A stretch of DNA of 64,000 bases from JACPPO01 sp965262505 (GTDB lineage: Bacteria; Acidobacteriota; Vicinamibacteria; Vicinamibacterales; UBA2999). The stretch lies in contig CBDHFM010000020.1 in NCBI GenBank assembly GCA_965262505.1, positions 14,274 through 78,273 on the forward strand, read 5' to 3'. Under the pieces are notes generated by a model that saw only the letters and a list, made by a program, of their open reading frames with translations, was not told where the DNA came from and ran no database searches. The translations under genes and the position numbers were made by a program. Shown piece by piece: positions 53,201-61,007 of the stretch. Position 1 is the stretch's first letter; each line of letters begins with the position of its first letter.

Positions 53201-53457
53201 GCGGCGCCGGGGCAATCTTGAGGGGTGATTCCCGTAAAAGAGTCTGTTGGTCTGGTCTCGCTCGCGTGTCGGCCAATCCTTGCGGTTGGAAGCGACGCGG
53301 CGAGCGGCAAGCGGACGTACACGCGGCCGGAGGCCTCCTGTCTGGCTCGAATGTCCCTGAAGATTGCCTCACCGTCGTCGTCGAAGCGCGCGGCGGCCGC
53401 CTGCCGGATGGCCCGAACTTCAGCGATGATTGGGTCCGAGGGGTATGGAGATATCAC
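53197..53457 (-). CDS. Small conserved hypothetical protein
   Basis: 86 residues at most. SDPIIAEVRAIRQAAAARFD, DDGEAIFRDIRARQEASGR resembles a widespread family of ~75-residue proteins of unknown role (often starting M-SDPIIAEIR). Here the C-terminus after VYVRLPLA looks altered. Often found beside toxin-antitoxin genes in GC-rich bacteria; function unknown. Confidence 0.5.
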   Translation of the reverse strand: MISPYPSDPIIAEVRAIRQAAAARFDDDGEAIFRDIRARQEASGRVYVRLPLAASLPTARIGRHASETRPTDSFTGITPQDCPGAA

Positions 53458-53471
53458 ACCTCGGTGTCGGG

Positions 53472-53699
53472 CTAGTTGGCGGCGTCGGCGTCGCGCTTGA
53501 GGACCTCGATCACGAGGGTGCGCAGTTCCGTGATGTCGTCGTGGACTTCAGTGAAGCGGGCGTTCATGTCTATGCGCAAGCCGTCGATGCGGGCGTTGAC
53601 GTCGTCGATGCGCTTGCCCGAGTACCAGGCGCTGCCGGCCATCGTGAAGACGACGGCCGCGGCCGCCACGAAGATGGTGATGCGGTCGGTCGCATTCAT
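53472..53699 (-). CDS. Small membrane protein with coiled coil
   Basis: 75 residues from ATG 53699. One membrane helix (RITIFVAAAAVVFTMAGSAW) and then heptads (IDDVNARIDGLRIDMNARFT, DDITELRTLVIEVLKRD). Such proteins are common near mobile genes; function unknown. Ends 14 bp before the convergent side of the preceding gene. Confidence 0.5.
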   Translation of the reverse strand: MNATDRITIFVAAAAVVFTMAGSAWYSGKRIDDVNARIDGLRIDMNARFTEVHDDITELRTLVIEVLKRDADAAN

Positions 53700-53864
53700 A
53701 CCTGCAGTGTACCACCCCTTCCACGGATGGGACATCGATCAGAGTGTCCAGAGTGTCCCGGTTGCGGCCGGGGGGAGTGACCTGATCTCCAACCTGCGAC
53801 CTCTGCACTGGAGAGCCAACGTCGCTCGGTAGCAGATTCGCTGTGATCGGTGCCACCCCCTCGT

Positions 53865-54974
53865 CTACCGGGAATCTGTCACCGCCGTCGCGCCATCGCC
53901 TCTGTGCTCCCCACTCAGATAGGTCGCCCACTCGTCCATCAGCCGCCGCCGGCGCTCGAACAGGTCCGACCGGGCGTAGGCCGCCTCGGTCTGGTTGGCC
54001 ACCACGTGCGCGAGCGCCGCCTCGACCACCTCACGCGGATGATTCGTCTGTTCCGCGGCCCAGTCCCGGAACGATGACCGGAATCCGTGCGGCACGGCGG
54101 CCACCTTCAGGTTCTGAAGCAGCCGCGGCAGCCGCGTGATGCTGATCGGCTTGCCGCCCTGGCTGGGGAACACGAGCGGCCCGCGGCCATCGCCGAGCGG
54201 CCGCGCCGCACGGAGCATCTTCACCGCCCGTCCGCACAGCGGGACCCGGTGCTCGCGCTTGGACTTCATACGCCCGGCGGGGATCGTCCACACGCCGGCC
54301 CGCAGGTCGATCTCGGCCCACCGCGCGCCGCGCACTTCGCCCGACCGCGCCGCCGTCAGCACCAGAAACTCGAACGCCAGCTTGACGACCGGTGTCGCCC
54401 CCGACTCCCCCATCGTTCGGATCGCCGCCGCCACCTCGCCGTGCGGGAGCGCGCGCATGTGCTCGACGAGGTCCTGTTGCGGGCCGAGGACCGGGCCGAG
54501 CCGGTCGCACGGGTTGTCGCTGCGGTACTCCATCGCCACGGCCCAGTCCAGCACGGCGCTGATCCGCTGGCGAACGCGGCGCGCGGTCTCGGGCCGGATG
54601 TGCCAGATGTGCCGCAGCGTATCCAGCACGTCGGCGCTGCTGACGCTCGATACCGGCGTGTCGCCGATGTGCGGGAGGACGTGCCGCGTCAGGCTCGACA
54701 TCCAGTCATGAGCGTGCCGGGGGTGGCGCCAGCCGGGGTGCTTGTCCGTCCAGACCCGCTCAGCCGCGGCGGCGAAGGTGGGCACGGTGTCGGGACGCTG
54801 CCTGTCCGCGACCGGGTCGCCGCCTTGGCGCGCCGCCTTGCGGTTGGCGAACGCTTGGTCGCGCGCCTCCTTGAGCGAGACGAGCGGAAAGCCGCCGAGC
54901 CCCACGTCGCGGCGGCGGCCACGGATCACGATCCGCTGGATCCAACTTCGCGTGCCCGTGGGTTGCACGGTCAA
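53865..54974 (-). CDS. Tyrosine integrase, N-terminally truncated
   Basis: 369 residues. DUF4102-type arm domain begins late (VQPTGTRSWIQRIVIRGRRR), core-binding (AHDWMSSLTRHVLPHIGDTP), catalytic: Arg in VLTAARSGEVRGARWAEIDL, HGFR in AAVPHGFRSSFRDWAAE, His/Asn in NHPREVVEAALAH, Tyr in EAAYARSDLFERRRR. About 35 N-terminal residues of its relatives are missing; similarity starts at DGNGLYL near 54995, so the 5' end was lost there. The 16-bp sequence GACAACCCGTGCGACC, the target of the island next door, is present in this gene (reverse strand, about 54502-54517). Confidence 0.8.
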   Translation of the reverse strand: MTVQPTGTRSWIQRIVIRGRRRDVGLGGFPLVSLKEARDQAFANRKAARQGGDPVADRQRPDTVPTFAAAAERVWTDKHPGWRHPRHAHDWMSSLTRHVLPHIGDTPVSSVSSADVLDTLRHIWHIRPETARRVRQRISAVLDWAVAMEYRSDNPCDRLGPVLGPQQDLVEHMRALPHGEVAAAIRTMGESGATPVVKLAFEFLVLTAARSGEVRGARWAEIDLRAGVWTIPAGRMKSKREHRVPLCGRAVKMLRAARPLGDGRGPLVFPSQGGKPISITRLPRLLQNLKVAAVPHGFRSSFRDWAAEQTNHPREVVEAALAHVVANQTEAAYARSDLFERRRRLMDEWATYLSGEHRGDGATAVTDSR

Positions 54975-55145
54975 GTAGAGGCCGTTGCCATCTCCACTAC
55001 GGCCTCACAGGATCATCCAACATGCGTTCTCGTGCAGTATGTTGAATAAACGGTGTAGTAATAACTATTTATGACACCTTACGAGCTTCCTGATCCGCTC
55101 ACAACATCCTTTGCGGTCCATCAACATCCCCTATACAATGAGGGT

Positions 55146-55752
55146 ATGAATAGCGCTACACAGACGCTGCACCTGCCGCGACGGACCAAGCCCCGAGGCC
55201 GCCATCCCGACAAGCGGCTGACGGCCGGCTTCGTACGGACCGTCGCGCCCGGACGATACTGCGATGGCCAGGGGTTGTATCTCTACGTCCAGCCGTCCGG
55301 CACCCGGAGCTGGGTCCAGCGGCTCGTGATCCACGGTCGCCGCCGTGACCTTGGGCTCGGCAGCGTGGCGCTCGTCCCGCTCGCCGAGGCGCGCGAGACA
55401 GCGCGGGTCAACCGCAAGCTGGCCCGCGAGGGGGGTGACCCGCTCGCGGAGAAGCGCCGCGCGGAGGGGACGCCGACGTTTGCGGAGGCGGCCCGCCGCG
55501 TGCTGGACCAGAAACGGGCCGGCTGGCGGAACGGCCGGCACCCGCAGAGCTGGTGGACGAGCCTGGAGCGCTACGCCTTTCCCCGGATTGGCGCACGGCC
55601 GGTGTCCGACGTGACGAGCGCTGAGGTGCTGGAGGTGCTCACGCCGGTCTGGCACGTGAAGGCGCAGACCGCGCGGCGTGTGCGTGAGCGGATCCGGGCG
55701 GTGCTGGAGTGGGCCGTGGCGATGGAGTACCGCAGCGACAACCCGTGCGACC
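55146..55752 (+). pseudogene. Tyrosine integrase, N-terminal half (split by island)
   Basis: ATG 55146 (TATACAAT 7 bp upstream). KPRGRHPDKRLTAGFVRTVA, YCDGQGLYLYVQPSGTRSWV, GWRNGRHPQSWWTSLERYAF, RIRAVLEWAVAMEYRSDNPC. The match to intact relatives ends exactly at DNPCD (55751); the frame runs 8 codons further and stops. The C-terminal half starting at the same DNPCD is at 59323. Confidence 0.88.
55737..55752. repeat. attL-like repeat
   Basis: GACAACCCGTGCGACC within codons S-D-N-P-C-D of the split integrase. Matches 59323-59338 exactly. Confidence 0.85.
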
Positions 55753-56130
55753 TTCTGCATGTTTCTGCAAGTTATTGATATAGATAAAGTTATTCCATGA
55801 ATGGCGTTCGCGATACCCTCGTTGTACCCCTCTTCCTGAACTGGAATCTACCGGGCCGCCGAAGCCGTCCACGGACGGCCCCGCGTCAAGTTGTCGGGGA
55901 CATCAGCCGCCGAGTCCGCCGAAGTCGAGGCCGATTAGTGGTCGATGGCCGGCCGGATACGGACGGCCATAATCAGCCCTGAGCCGGCGCGAGCGGTGTG
56001 TCACCCTGGGGCCGGAGCGGAGCGTAGGAGGCGCGCCAGCGCCTTGACACGCCGCTCGCAGAGGCTATCCACGCGCGTTCGCCGGGAGCCGTCCACGACA
56101 CCGGCCGCGGACGGCGGGAACCGGCTCGAC
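55753..56130. other. Island left end, non-coding
   Basis: AT-rich start (TTATTGATATAGATAAAGTT), then CCTCGTTGTACCCCTCTTCC at 55813 and GTCCACGGACGGCCCCGCG, which resemble the same motifs at 23930 and 60165 next to other broken integrases. Probably left-end sequences shared by this element family. Confidence 0.5.
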
Positions 56131-56133
56131 GCC

Positions 56134-57174
56134 CTACTTGGCCGCATGCGCCTCGTGAGCCTCATAGACAGCCCGAGCGAGCCTCGTCAACGTCTCCTTG
56201 TGAGTCTCCCAATCCTCGGCGGTCAGCCTGAAGTGAATCTCCGCGTCGGCGTCTCCAAGCGGGTCGCGGTCCGGAGGCCATGTCGTGTGGGAAATCGCCT
56301 CAACGGGTTGCTTGAACTCATCGGGGCACAGGGTCTTGGCACGAGGGAAAAACACGATCCGAACTTCCCCGTTCTCGCCGACACCAATGCGAGCATACGA
56401 CCGTCGCTGAAGCTTGACACTGAGTCCATAGGATCCTGGGCGCATCTTGGAATCTGGCCAGTTCGCTCGGAACATGTCTCGCACGGCGCCGAACAGCTCG
56501 GTCACGCCAGATTCTTCAACGCGCTTGTCGAGCCGCGCTCTCCTCTTTGCCACGCTCACGTATCCGCTCACCGAGGGTAACTCCGGGTCCGCTACTCCTT
56601 CCACATGCACCCGTCTGGCGAAGAGCGTCTTCCCCCCGTATGCGAAACCGTGGAAGGTGATGAGCGAGATGTCCATGCCGCTGTTGTTGGCGAGGAAGTC
56701 CACCATTCGCTCTGCTCTCTCGTCGGCGCCCAGGCCGACCAGGAACATGCGCAGCGGCCTCAACGAAGTCAACTCCTGTTCGCCAAACCGTTGTCCGTAC
56801 CATTCCTCCAGGTCCTCGATCTCGTCGATGCCGCGCTCGCCCGACTCCCTGGCCAGCAGGGCCGCCAGCTCGGCCAGATCCATGGCTTCAAGGTCGGCCG
56901 CGTAGTCGATCACCTGCGCCACCGCGTCGCGGGTAAGGGTGCCACGCTTCAATTCGAACAGCGAGAGCCTGCCGTATCTGTCCACTCCCAGCAGGTCGAG
57001 CGGCCCGCCCGCGGTCGGCGTCTGCCTGCCGACCAGCTTGAGGCCCGGCATCAGCAAGTCGGGGTTCGCGACGAGCGTGTCCTCGAGAAGGGACTCCGCT
57101 TCCATCTGGCGTTGGGACTCCAACTCCACGACCGAGGACGCGTCCTCAAGCGCCCATATCTTGAACTCATCCAT
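56134..57174 (-). CDS. NucS-like PD-(D/E)XK nuclease (island cargo)
   Basis: 346 residues from ATG 57174 (GGAGGCGAGTGG upstream). Residues 20-100: ESLLEDTLVANPDLLMPGLK, TAGGPLDLLGVDRYGRLSLF, ELKRGTLTRDAVAQVIDYAA. Asp in GPLDLL, and ELK, form a PD-(D/E)XK site as in NucS/DUF91 nucleases. A second half (PGSYGLSVKLQRRSYARIGV, DAEIHFRLTAEDWETHKET) looks like a separate alpha/beta sensor or binding domain. As the only clear cargo of a small integrative island it may be an anti-phage or anti-plasmid nuclease. Not a recognised named system. Confidence 0.65.
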   Translation of the reverse strand: MDEFKIWALEDASSVVELESQRQMEAESLLEDTLVANPDLLMPGLKLVGRQTPTAGGPLDLLGVDRYGRLSLFELKRGTLTRDAVAQVIDYAADLEAMDLAELAALLARESGERGIDEIEDLEEWYGQRFGEQELTSLRPLRMFLVGLGADERAERMVDFLANNSGMDISLITFHGFAYGGKTLFARRVHVEGVADPELPSVSGYVSVAKRRARLDKRVEESGVTELFGAVRDMFRANWPDSKMRPGSYGLSVKLQRRSYARIGVGENGEVRIVFFPRAKTLCPDEFKQPVEAISHTTWPPDRDPLGDADAEIHFRLTAEDWETHKETLTRLARAVYEAHEAHAAK

Positions 57175-57912
57175 CCACTCGCCTCCGCAATTCACGGCGC
57201 AGGAATTCCGTGTCCTCGCTCTCCGTCCAGCGGCGCGCCATCATCCACGCCCGCTTGCAGCCTCGGCACCGCCGAAGAGCATGGCGCACACGTCCGCGTC
57301 CGTCGCGCAAGCGCCCACGCCGACGGCAGCCACGATCGCCCCTGCGCTCCATGCAAAGCGCATGCTTCCAGCCGATTCTACGCTAGGCGGTTCGGATTCC
57401 GGGGCCTGCACGCCGCCACGGGCCGCCGGAACTGGCGCATAGCGCGTGGTCGGCCCGCGAACCGACGACAGCGCGCACGCCGATAGTGCGCTGCTGGACG
57501 CCCGGGGTCACCCGGCGCTCATGACCCTGCCGGCGCGCGGCCCGGCAACGGCCGCATCGACGGCGGGTCTGAACCGGCGCAGTTCGCGCCGCATCTTCGT
57601 CCGGGGGTCGAGGGGGCGGAGCCACTCGCCAGTCTCCTTGTGTACACAAGGAGTATGCTGGCTCCTGCCATCTAACGGATGACAGGAGCCAGTTCTGTGT
57701 CTTCTGATCGTGCCGTCCGACTCTTGCTCCCCGCCGCCCGGATCGCCGTCGTCGCTCTCCGGGATCTTCTCATGTTCGTCGTCCCGCTCGATGTCCTTCT
57801 CCGCCCGATCCGTACTGCACCTGATGCCCGTTCGCGATCTCTGCCCGACTGACTTGTTGGGGGCGGTGTGTGGTCGAGCAGAGGAGCAGGATCGGATCGG
57901 GTTCACTCGTGG
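57175..57912. other. Island centre without clear gene; palindrome and hairpin
   Basis: No ORF looks coding. A perfect 20-bp palindrome, arms CTCCTTGTGT, is at 57634-57653, and 5 bp further a hairpin with arms CTGGCTCCTG (57658-57667) and CAGGAGCCAG (57683-57692), extended by CATC/GATG in the loop. These might be a regulatory site, a bidirectional terminator or an element-specific recombination or transfer site. Confidence 0.45.
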
Positions 57913-59178
57913 TCAAGATGCTGCGGTTCCGGCGAGTTCGTGTTCCGCTGGTTCCACGGTCGGGCGATGAGGGTGTGTGTCGGCGAGATAGGCTTCCCAG
58001 TCGTTCATCAGAATCCGCCGCCGCTCGAACAGGTCCGAACGGGCGTAGGCCGCCTCGACCTGGTTCTGCACCACATGGGCCAGAGCCGCCTCGACGACCT
58101 CGCGCGGGTGGTCGGTCTTCTCGGCCGCCCAGTCCCGGAAGCTGGATCGGAAGCCATGTGGCACGGCGGCGATTCCGTGCTCCTTGAAGACGGTGTAGAG
58201 CGGCGTGTGGGACAGGGGCCTGCCGCGCGGGCCGGGGAACACGAGCGGGCTGTCGCCGTCGCCGAGCGTCCGCGCGGCGTCGAGAATCTCGACCGCCCGG
58301 CCGCAGAGCGGGACCCGGTGCTCCCGCTTCGCCTTCATCCGCGTGGCCGGCACGGTCCACACGTGGGCTGACGTGTCCACCTCGGCCCACAGCGCCCCGC
58401 GCACCTCGCCCGAGCGCCCAGCCGTCAACACGAGGAACTCGAACGCCAGCTTGAGGGCCGGCAGCGTCCGCGAGCCGTGCACCGCCGCGACCGCCGCCGC
58501 GGCCTCGGCGTGGGGCAGCGCCCGGAAGTGGCGAACGGCCAGATCGTGCGGGCCGAGCACCGGCCCGAGCCGGTCGCAAGGGTTATCCGCACGATGCTCC
58601 AGCGCGACGGCCCACTCCAGCACGGCGCGGATGCGCTGGCGCAACCGCCGCGCGGTCTTCGGCTTGCTGTGCCAGATGGGCTCGAGGATCTCCAGCACGT
58701 CGGCGGCCGTCACCTCGGAGACGGGCCGTTGGCCGATGCGGGGGAGGACATAGTTCTCGAAGCTCCGCCACCAGTCGCGGGCGTGCCGCGGGTGGCGCCA
58801 GCCCTGCCGCAGCTGGTTCCAGACGCGTTCGGCGGCGGCGGCGAACAGGGGTATGCGCTTGGCGCGGCGGCGGTCGGCGAGCGGGTCTCCGCCGTCGCGG
58901 GCGAGCTTGCGGTTGACGACGGCCTTCTCGCGGGCCTCGGCGAGCGGGACCAACCGGACGCTGCCGAGTCCGATGTCGCGCCGCCGGCCGCGGATCGCGA
59001 TGCGCTGGATCCAGCTGCGGGTGCCGGTGGGCTTGACGACGAGGTAGAGTCCGTTCCCGTCACAGTGCCTTCCGACCGGCGCGTTGCGGACGAACGCGGC
59101 CGAGAGTCGCTTGTCGGGATGTTGGCCGCGGGGCTTGAGTTTCCGCGGTATGCCGGCGCGCTGCGTGCCATCGTACAT
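57913..59178 (-). CDS. Tyrosine integrase of the nested island
   Basis: 421 residues, full length. Arm domain DKRLSAAFVRNAPVGRHCDG, GLYLVVKPTGTRSWIQRIAI; core-binding ARDWWRSFENYVLPRIGQRP; catalytic Arg in VLTAGRSGEVRGALWAEVD, HGFR in AVPHGFRSSFRDWAAEKTD, Tyr in VEAAYARSDLFERRR. ATG 59178 lies 6 bp after a perfect TATAAT, so the mRNA is probably leaderless. It ends the island at the right att side, 145 bp from the repeat. Its own copy of the target region reads GATAACCCTTGCGACC, two mismatches from the att repeat. Confidence 0.93.
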   Translation of the reverse strand: MYDGTQRAGIPRKLKPRGQHPDKRLSAAFVRNAPVGRHCDGNGLYLVVKPTGTRSWIQRIAIRGRRRDIGLGSVRLVPLAEAREKAVVNRKLARDGGDPLADRRRAKRIPLFAAAAERVWNQLRQGWRHPRHARDWWRSFENYVLPRIGQRPVSEVTAADVLEILEPIWHSKPKTARRLRQRIRAVLEWAVALEHRADNPCDRLGPVLGPHDLAVRHFRALPHAEAAAAVAAVHGSRTLPALKLAFEFLVLTAGRSGEVRGALWAEVDTSAHVWTVPATRMKAKREHRVPLCGRAVEILDAARTLGDGDSPLVFPGPRGRPLSHTPLYTVFKEHGIAAVPHGFRSSFRDWAAEKTDHPREVVEAALAHVVQNQVEAAYARSDLFERRRILMNDWEAYLADTHPHRPTVEPAEHELAGTAAS

Positions 59179-59184
59179 ACCCTC

Positions 59185-59190
59185 ATTATA
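59185..59190 (-). promoter_or_regulatory. -10 box of the island integrase
   Basis: Perfect TATAAT on the minus strand with only GAGGGT between it and ATG 59178. Transcription would begin at or next to the start codon. The split integrase has the same layout (TTGCGG at 55111, 17-bp spacer, TACAAT at 55134, GAGGGT, ATG 55146). Confidence 0.5.
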
Positions 59191-59322
59191 TCTCGGTATG
59201 GGCTGGATTTCGCGGGACGTTCAAGGGCGGGCAGGCGGGCACGGATGAGTAGTAATAGCCTTTTACACAGTCACTTAAGGCTCTCTACGGACCACACAGA
59301 ACATCGCCGGACTTCATATATT

Positions 59323-59338
59323 GACAACCCGTGCGACC
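59323..59338. repeat. attR-like repeat
   Basis: GACAACCCGTGCGACC, exact copy of 55737-55752, at the start of the C-terminal half of the split integrase. Confidence 0.85.
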
Positions 59339-59994
59339 GCATCGGGCCAGTCCTCGGACCGCAGCAAGTAACGGTCGAGCACATGCGGGCGCTCGCGCAC
59401 CAGGACGTGCCGGCAGCTCTCGCACGGGTGCGAGCATCCGGGGCGGCCGAGATCGTCAGGCTGGCGTTCGAGTTTCTCGTGCTGACGGCGGCGCGGTGGG
59501 GCGAGGTCCGCGGGGCCGCGTGGACCGAGATCGACGCCGCCGCCGCCGTGTGGACCATCCCGGCCGCGCGCATGAAGGCGAAGCGCCCGCACCGGGTCCC
59601 ACTACCGGAGCGCACGGTGGAGATCCTCGAGGCGGCGCGGACGCGTGGCGACGGGCCGCTCGTGTTTCCCGGGCGGGACGGGGCGCCGCTGGCCGACAAA
59701 CGGCTGCGCCGGCTCCTCCAGCAGCAGGGGATCGCAGCCGTGCCGCACGGCTTCCGGTCCACCTTCCGAGACTGGGCGGCCGAGGAGACCGACCATCCGC
59801 GCGAGGTCATCGAGGCGGCGCTGGCGCACGTCGTGCAGAACACGGTCGAAGCGGCCTATGCCCGCTCGGACCTGTTCGAGCGCCGGCGGCGGCTCATGGG
59901 CGACTGGGCGGCCTATTTGAACGGGACGCCTCGTCCGGCTGTGTACAATGGTTCCGTTCCCGGCATCAGACGAGAGGAGGATCGACGGTCATGA
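59323..59994 (+). pseudogene. Tyrosine integrase, C-terminal half (split by island)
   Basis: Begins DNPCDRIGPVLGPQQ and continues with the catalytic domain: Arg in LTAARWGEVRGAAWTEID, HGFR in AVPHGFRSTFRDWAAEETD, Tyr in VEAAYARSDLFERRRR, to a stop at 59994. No promoter or start. The upstream in-frame sequence belongs to the island. The stop overlaps the ATG of the next integrase fragment (ATGA). Confidence 0.88.
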
Positions 59995-60290
59995 CGCTCC
60001 CGACACACCCACGCGAACCGAGACCCCCAGGCCGGCGGCTTGAACATGCACTCACGCCAGCCTTCGTGCGCAACGTGGCCACGGCCGGCCGTTACGGAGA
60101 TGGTCGCCGCCGATCGCGTGCAACTGCTTCAGAATACATGGCTTATTGACCAGCCCCAGCGTTCGCTTCCCTCGTTGTACCCCTCTCTCTGAACGGGACC
60201 CTGCCGGACCAAGAAAGCCGTCCGTGGACGGCCCCGGCCTGAGCGCCAGCGTGACCACCCCGGAACCCGTCGTGACGCCGACGCCGATCC
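59989..60290 (+). repeat. ~300-bp repeat, copy B
   Basis: Direct copy of 23748-24051, uninterrupted here. Contains CTCGTTGTACCCCTCTCTCT and GTCCGTGGACGGCCCCGGCC. After CGCCGATCC the copies part, where copy A has the IS5 end. Confidence 0.75.
59991..60149 (+). pseudogene. Tyrosine integrase N-terminal fragment
   Basis: ATG 59991 with GAGGAGG upstream and a 4-bp overlap with the previous integrase. LEHALTPAFVRNVATAGRYG then DG and the match ends, as in the copy at 23750. The truncated N-terminus of the integrase at 53865 begins just after the equivalent GDG, so the break point recurs at three places. Confidence 0.6.
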
Positions 60291-60474
60291 ACTCGCGTCC
60301 CACCGCTGCCGTCGCGGCTCCCATGGCGGCGACGCGCCGCGGGATCGTGTGGCCTCCGGTGATCACGTCGTAGGGCACAACCACGCCGGCAGCGCTGGCC
60401 AGCACGTCCCCGGCGTGGCGCGTCTCGACCAGACGGTCGCCGCCAGCTCAGGCGCGCGAATGAGGGAAGAACCC

Positions 60475-60590
60475 GCTGGCCTCGGCCTGCGTGACGCGGG
60501 AGGCGCCGTCGAGCCCGAGTTCGTCGCGGCGGCCGCGGATGGCGCTGCGCTCGATCGATCCGCCCCCGCCACGCCTCCCGTTACCCACAA
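60475..60590 (-). pseudogene. Decayed integrase arm-domain fragment
   Basis: On the minus strand: SIERSAIRGRRDELGLDGAS, RVTQAEA recalls the WIQRIAIRGRRRDIGLGSVR LVPLAEA block of the intact integrases. No start, no end. A further sign of repeated integrase turnover here. Confidence 0.45.
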
Positions 60591-60817
60591 TCTTACCCAC
60601 ACGTGGTGTCCGATGCCCCTGGACTCTCCCGGACGGCTTCACGCGTTCCTGGATCCGGGCGTGGCGCTGGAGCGGCCACTGAGCCGCCGATCTCCGTGAG
60701 GCGACCAGAACCGGAAAGAGGACGAGCTGACCAGCAAGGCGGGACCGCCGGGGACACCCGCAGCACCAGCCGGACCCCATCTGCGGAATCAACGCGGTGA
60801 GGGGGTCGTGGCTCCGA
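60591..60817. other. Intergenic, nothing identified
   Basis: No coding frame or repeat recognised between the integrase debris and the terminator of the surface-protein gene. Confidence 0.3.
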
Positions 60818-60818
60818 A

Positions 60819-60857
60819 CAAAAAAAAGGCGAGCGGACACCGGAGGCGCCGCTCGCC
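60819..60857 (-). terminator. Rho-independent terminator of the Calx-beta gene
   Basis: On the minus strand, stem arms GGCGAGCGG and CCGCTCGCC (60849-60857 with 60828-60836) are followed by a run of T (the plus-strand A-run 60819-60827). It lies 150 bp downstream of the stop at 61008. A classical intrinsic terminator. Confidence 0.75.
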
Positions 60858-61007
60858 GAAAAATCGCCGGTCACGAGCTAGGAGCACCGTTCCACGACCA
60901 GAACACTCGGGGACGCCCAAAAAAGCAAAGTGGGGATCCGACGCAAACGCGCCGGGTCCCCCCCCTGCCCGATTACCCCCCCGGGCTCTCAGGAACGATG
61001 GGCTCGA

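Larger units (their letters stand above)
55737..59338. mobile_element. 3.6-kb integrative island nested in an integrase gene
   Basis: Bounded by the direct repeat GACAACCCGTGCGACC at 55737-55752 and 59323-59338. Contains its own integrase near the right end (57913-59178), a nuclease-like gene (56134-57174) and ~800 bp without clear genes. Joining the flanks through one repeat copy gives a continuous ~415-residue integrase (...YRSDNPCD-RIGPVLGPQQ...). These are the marks of site-specific integration (attL, attR). Confidence 0.88.

Noticed and set aside
60052..60405. Minus-strand frame containing ASAAGVVVPYDVITGGHTIP
   Set aside because: One stretch looks protein-like but there is no start, and the frame runs through the non-coding 300-bp repeat.
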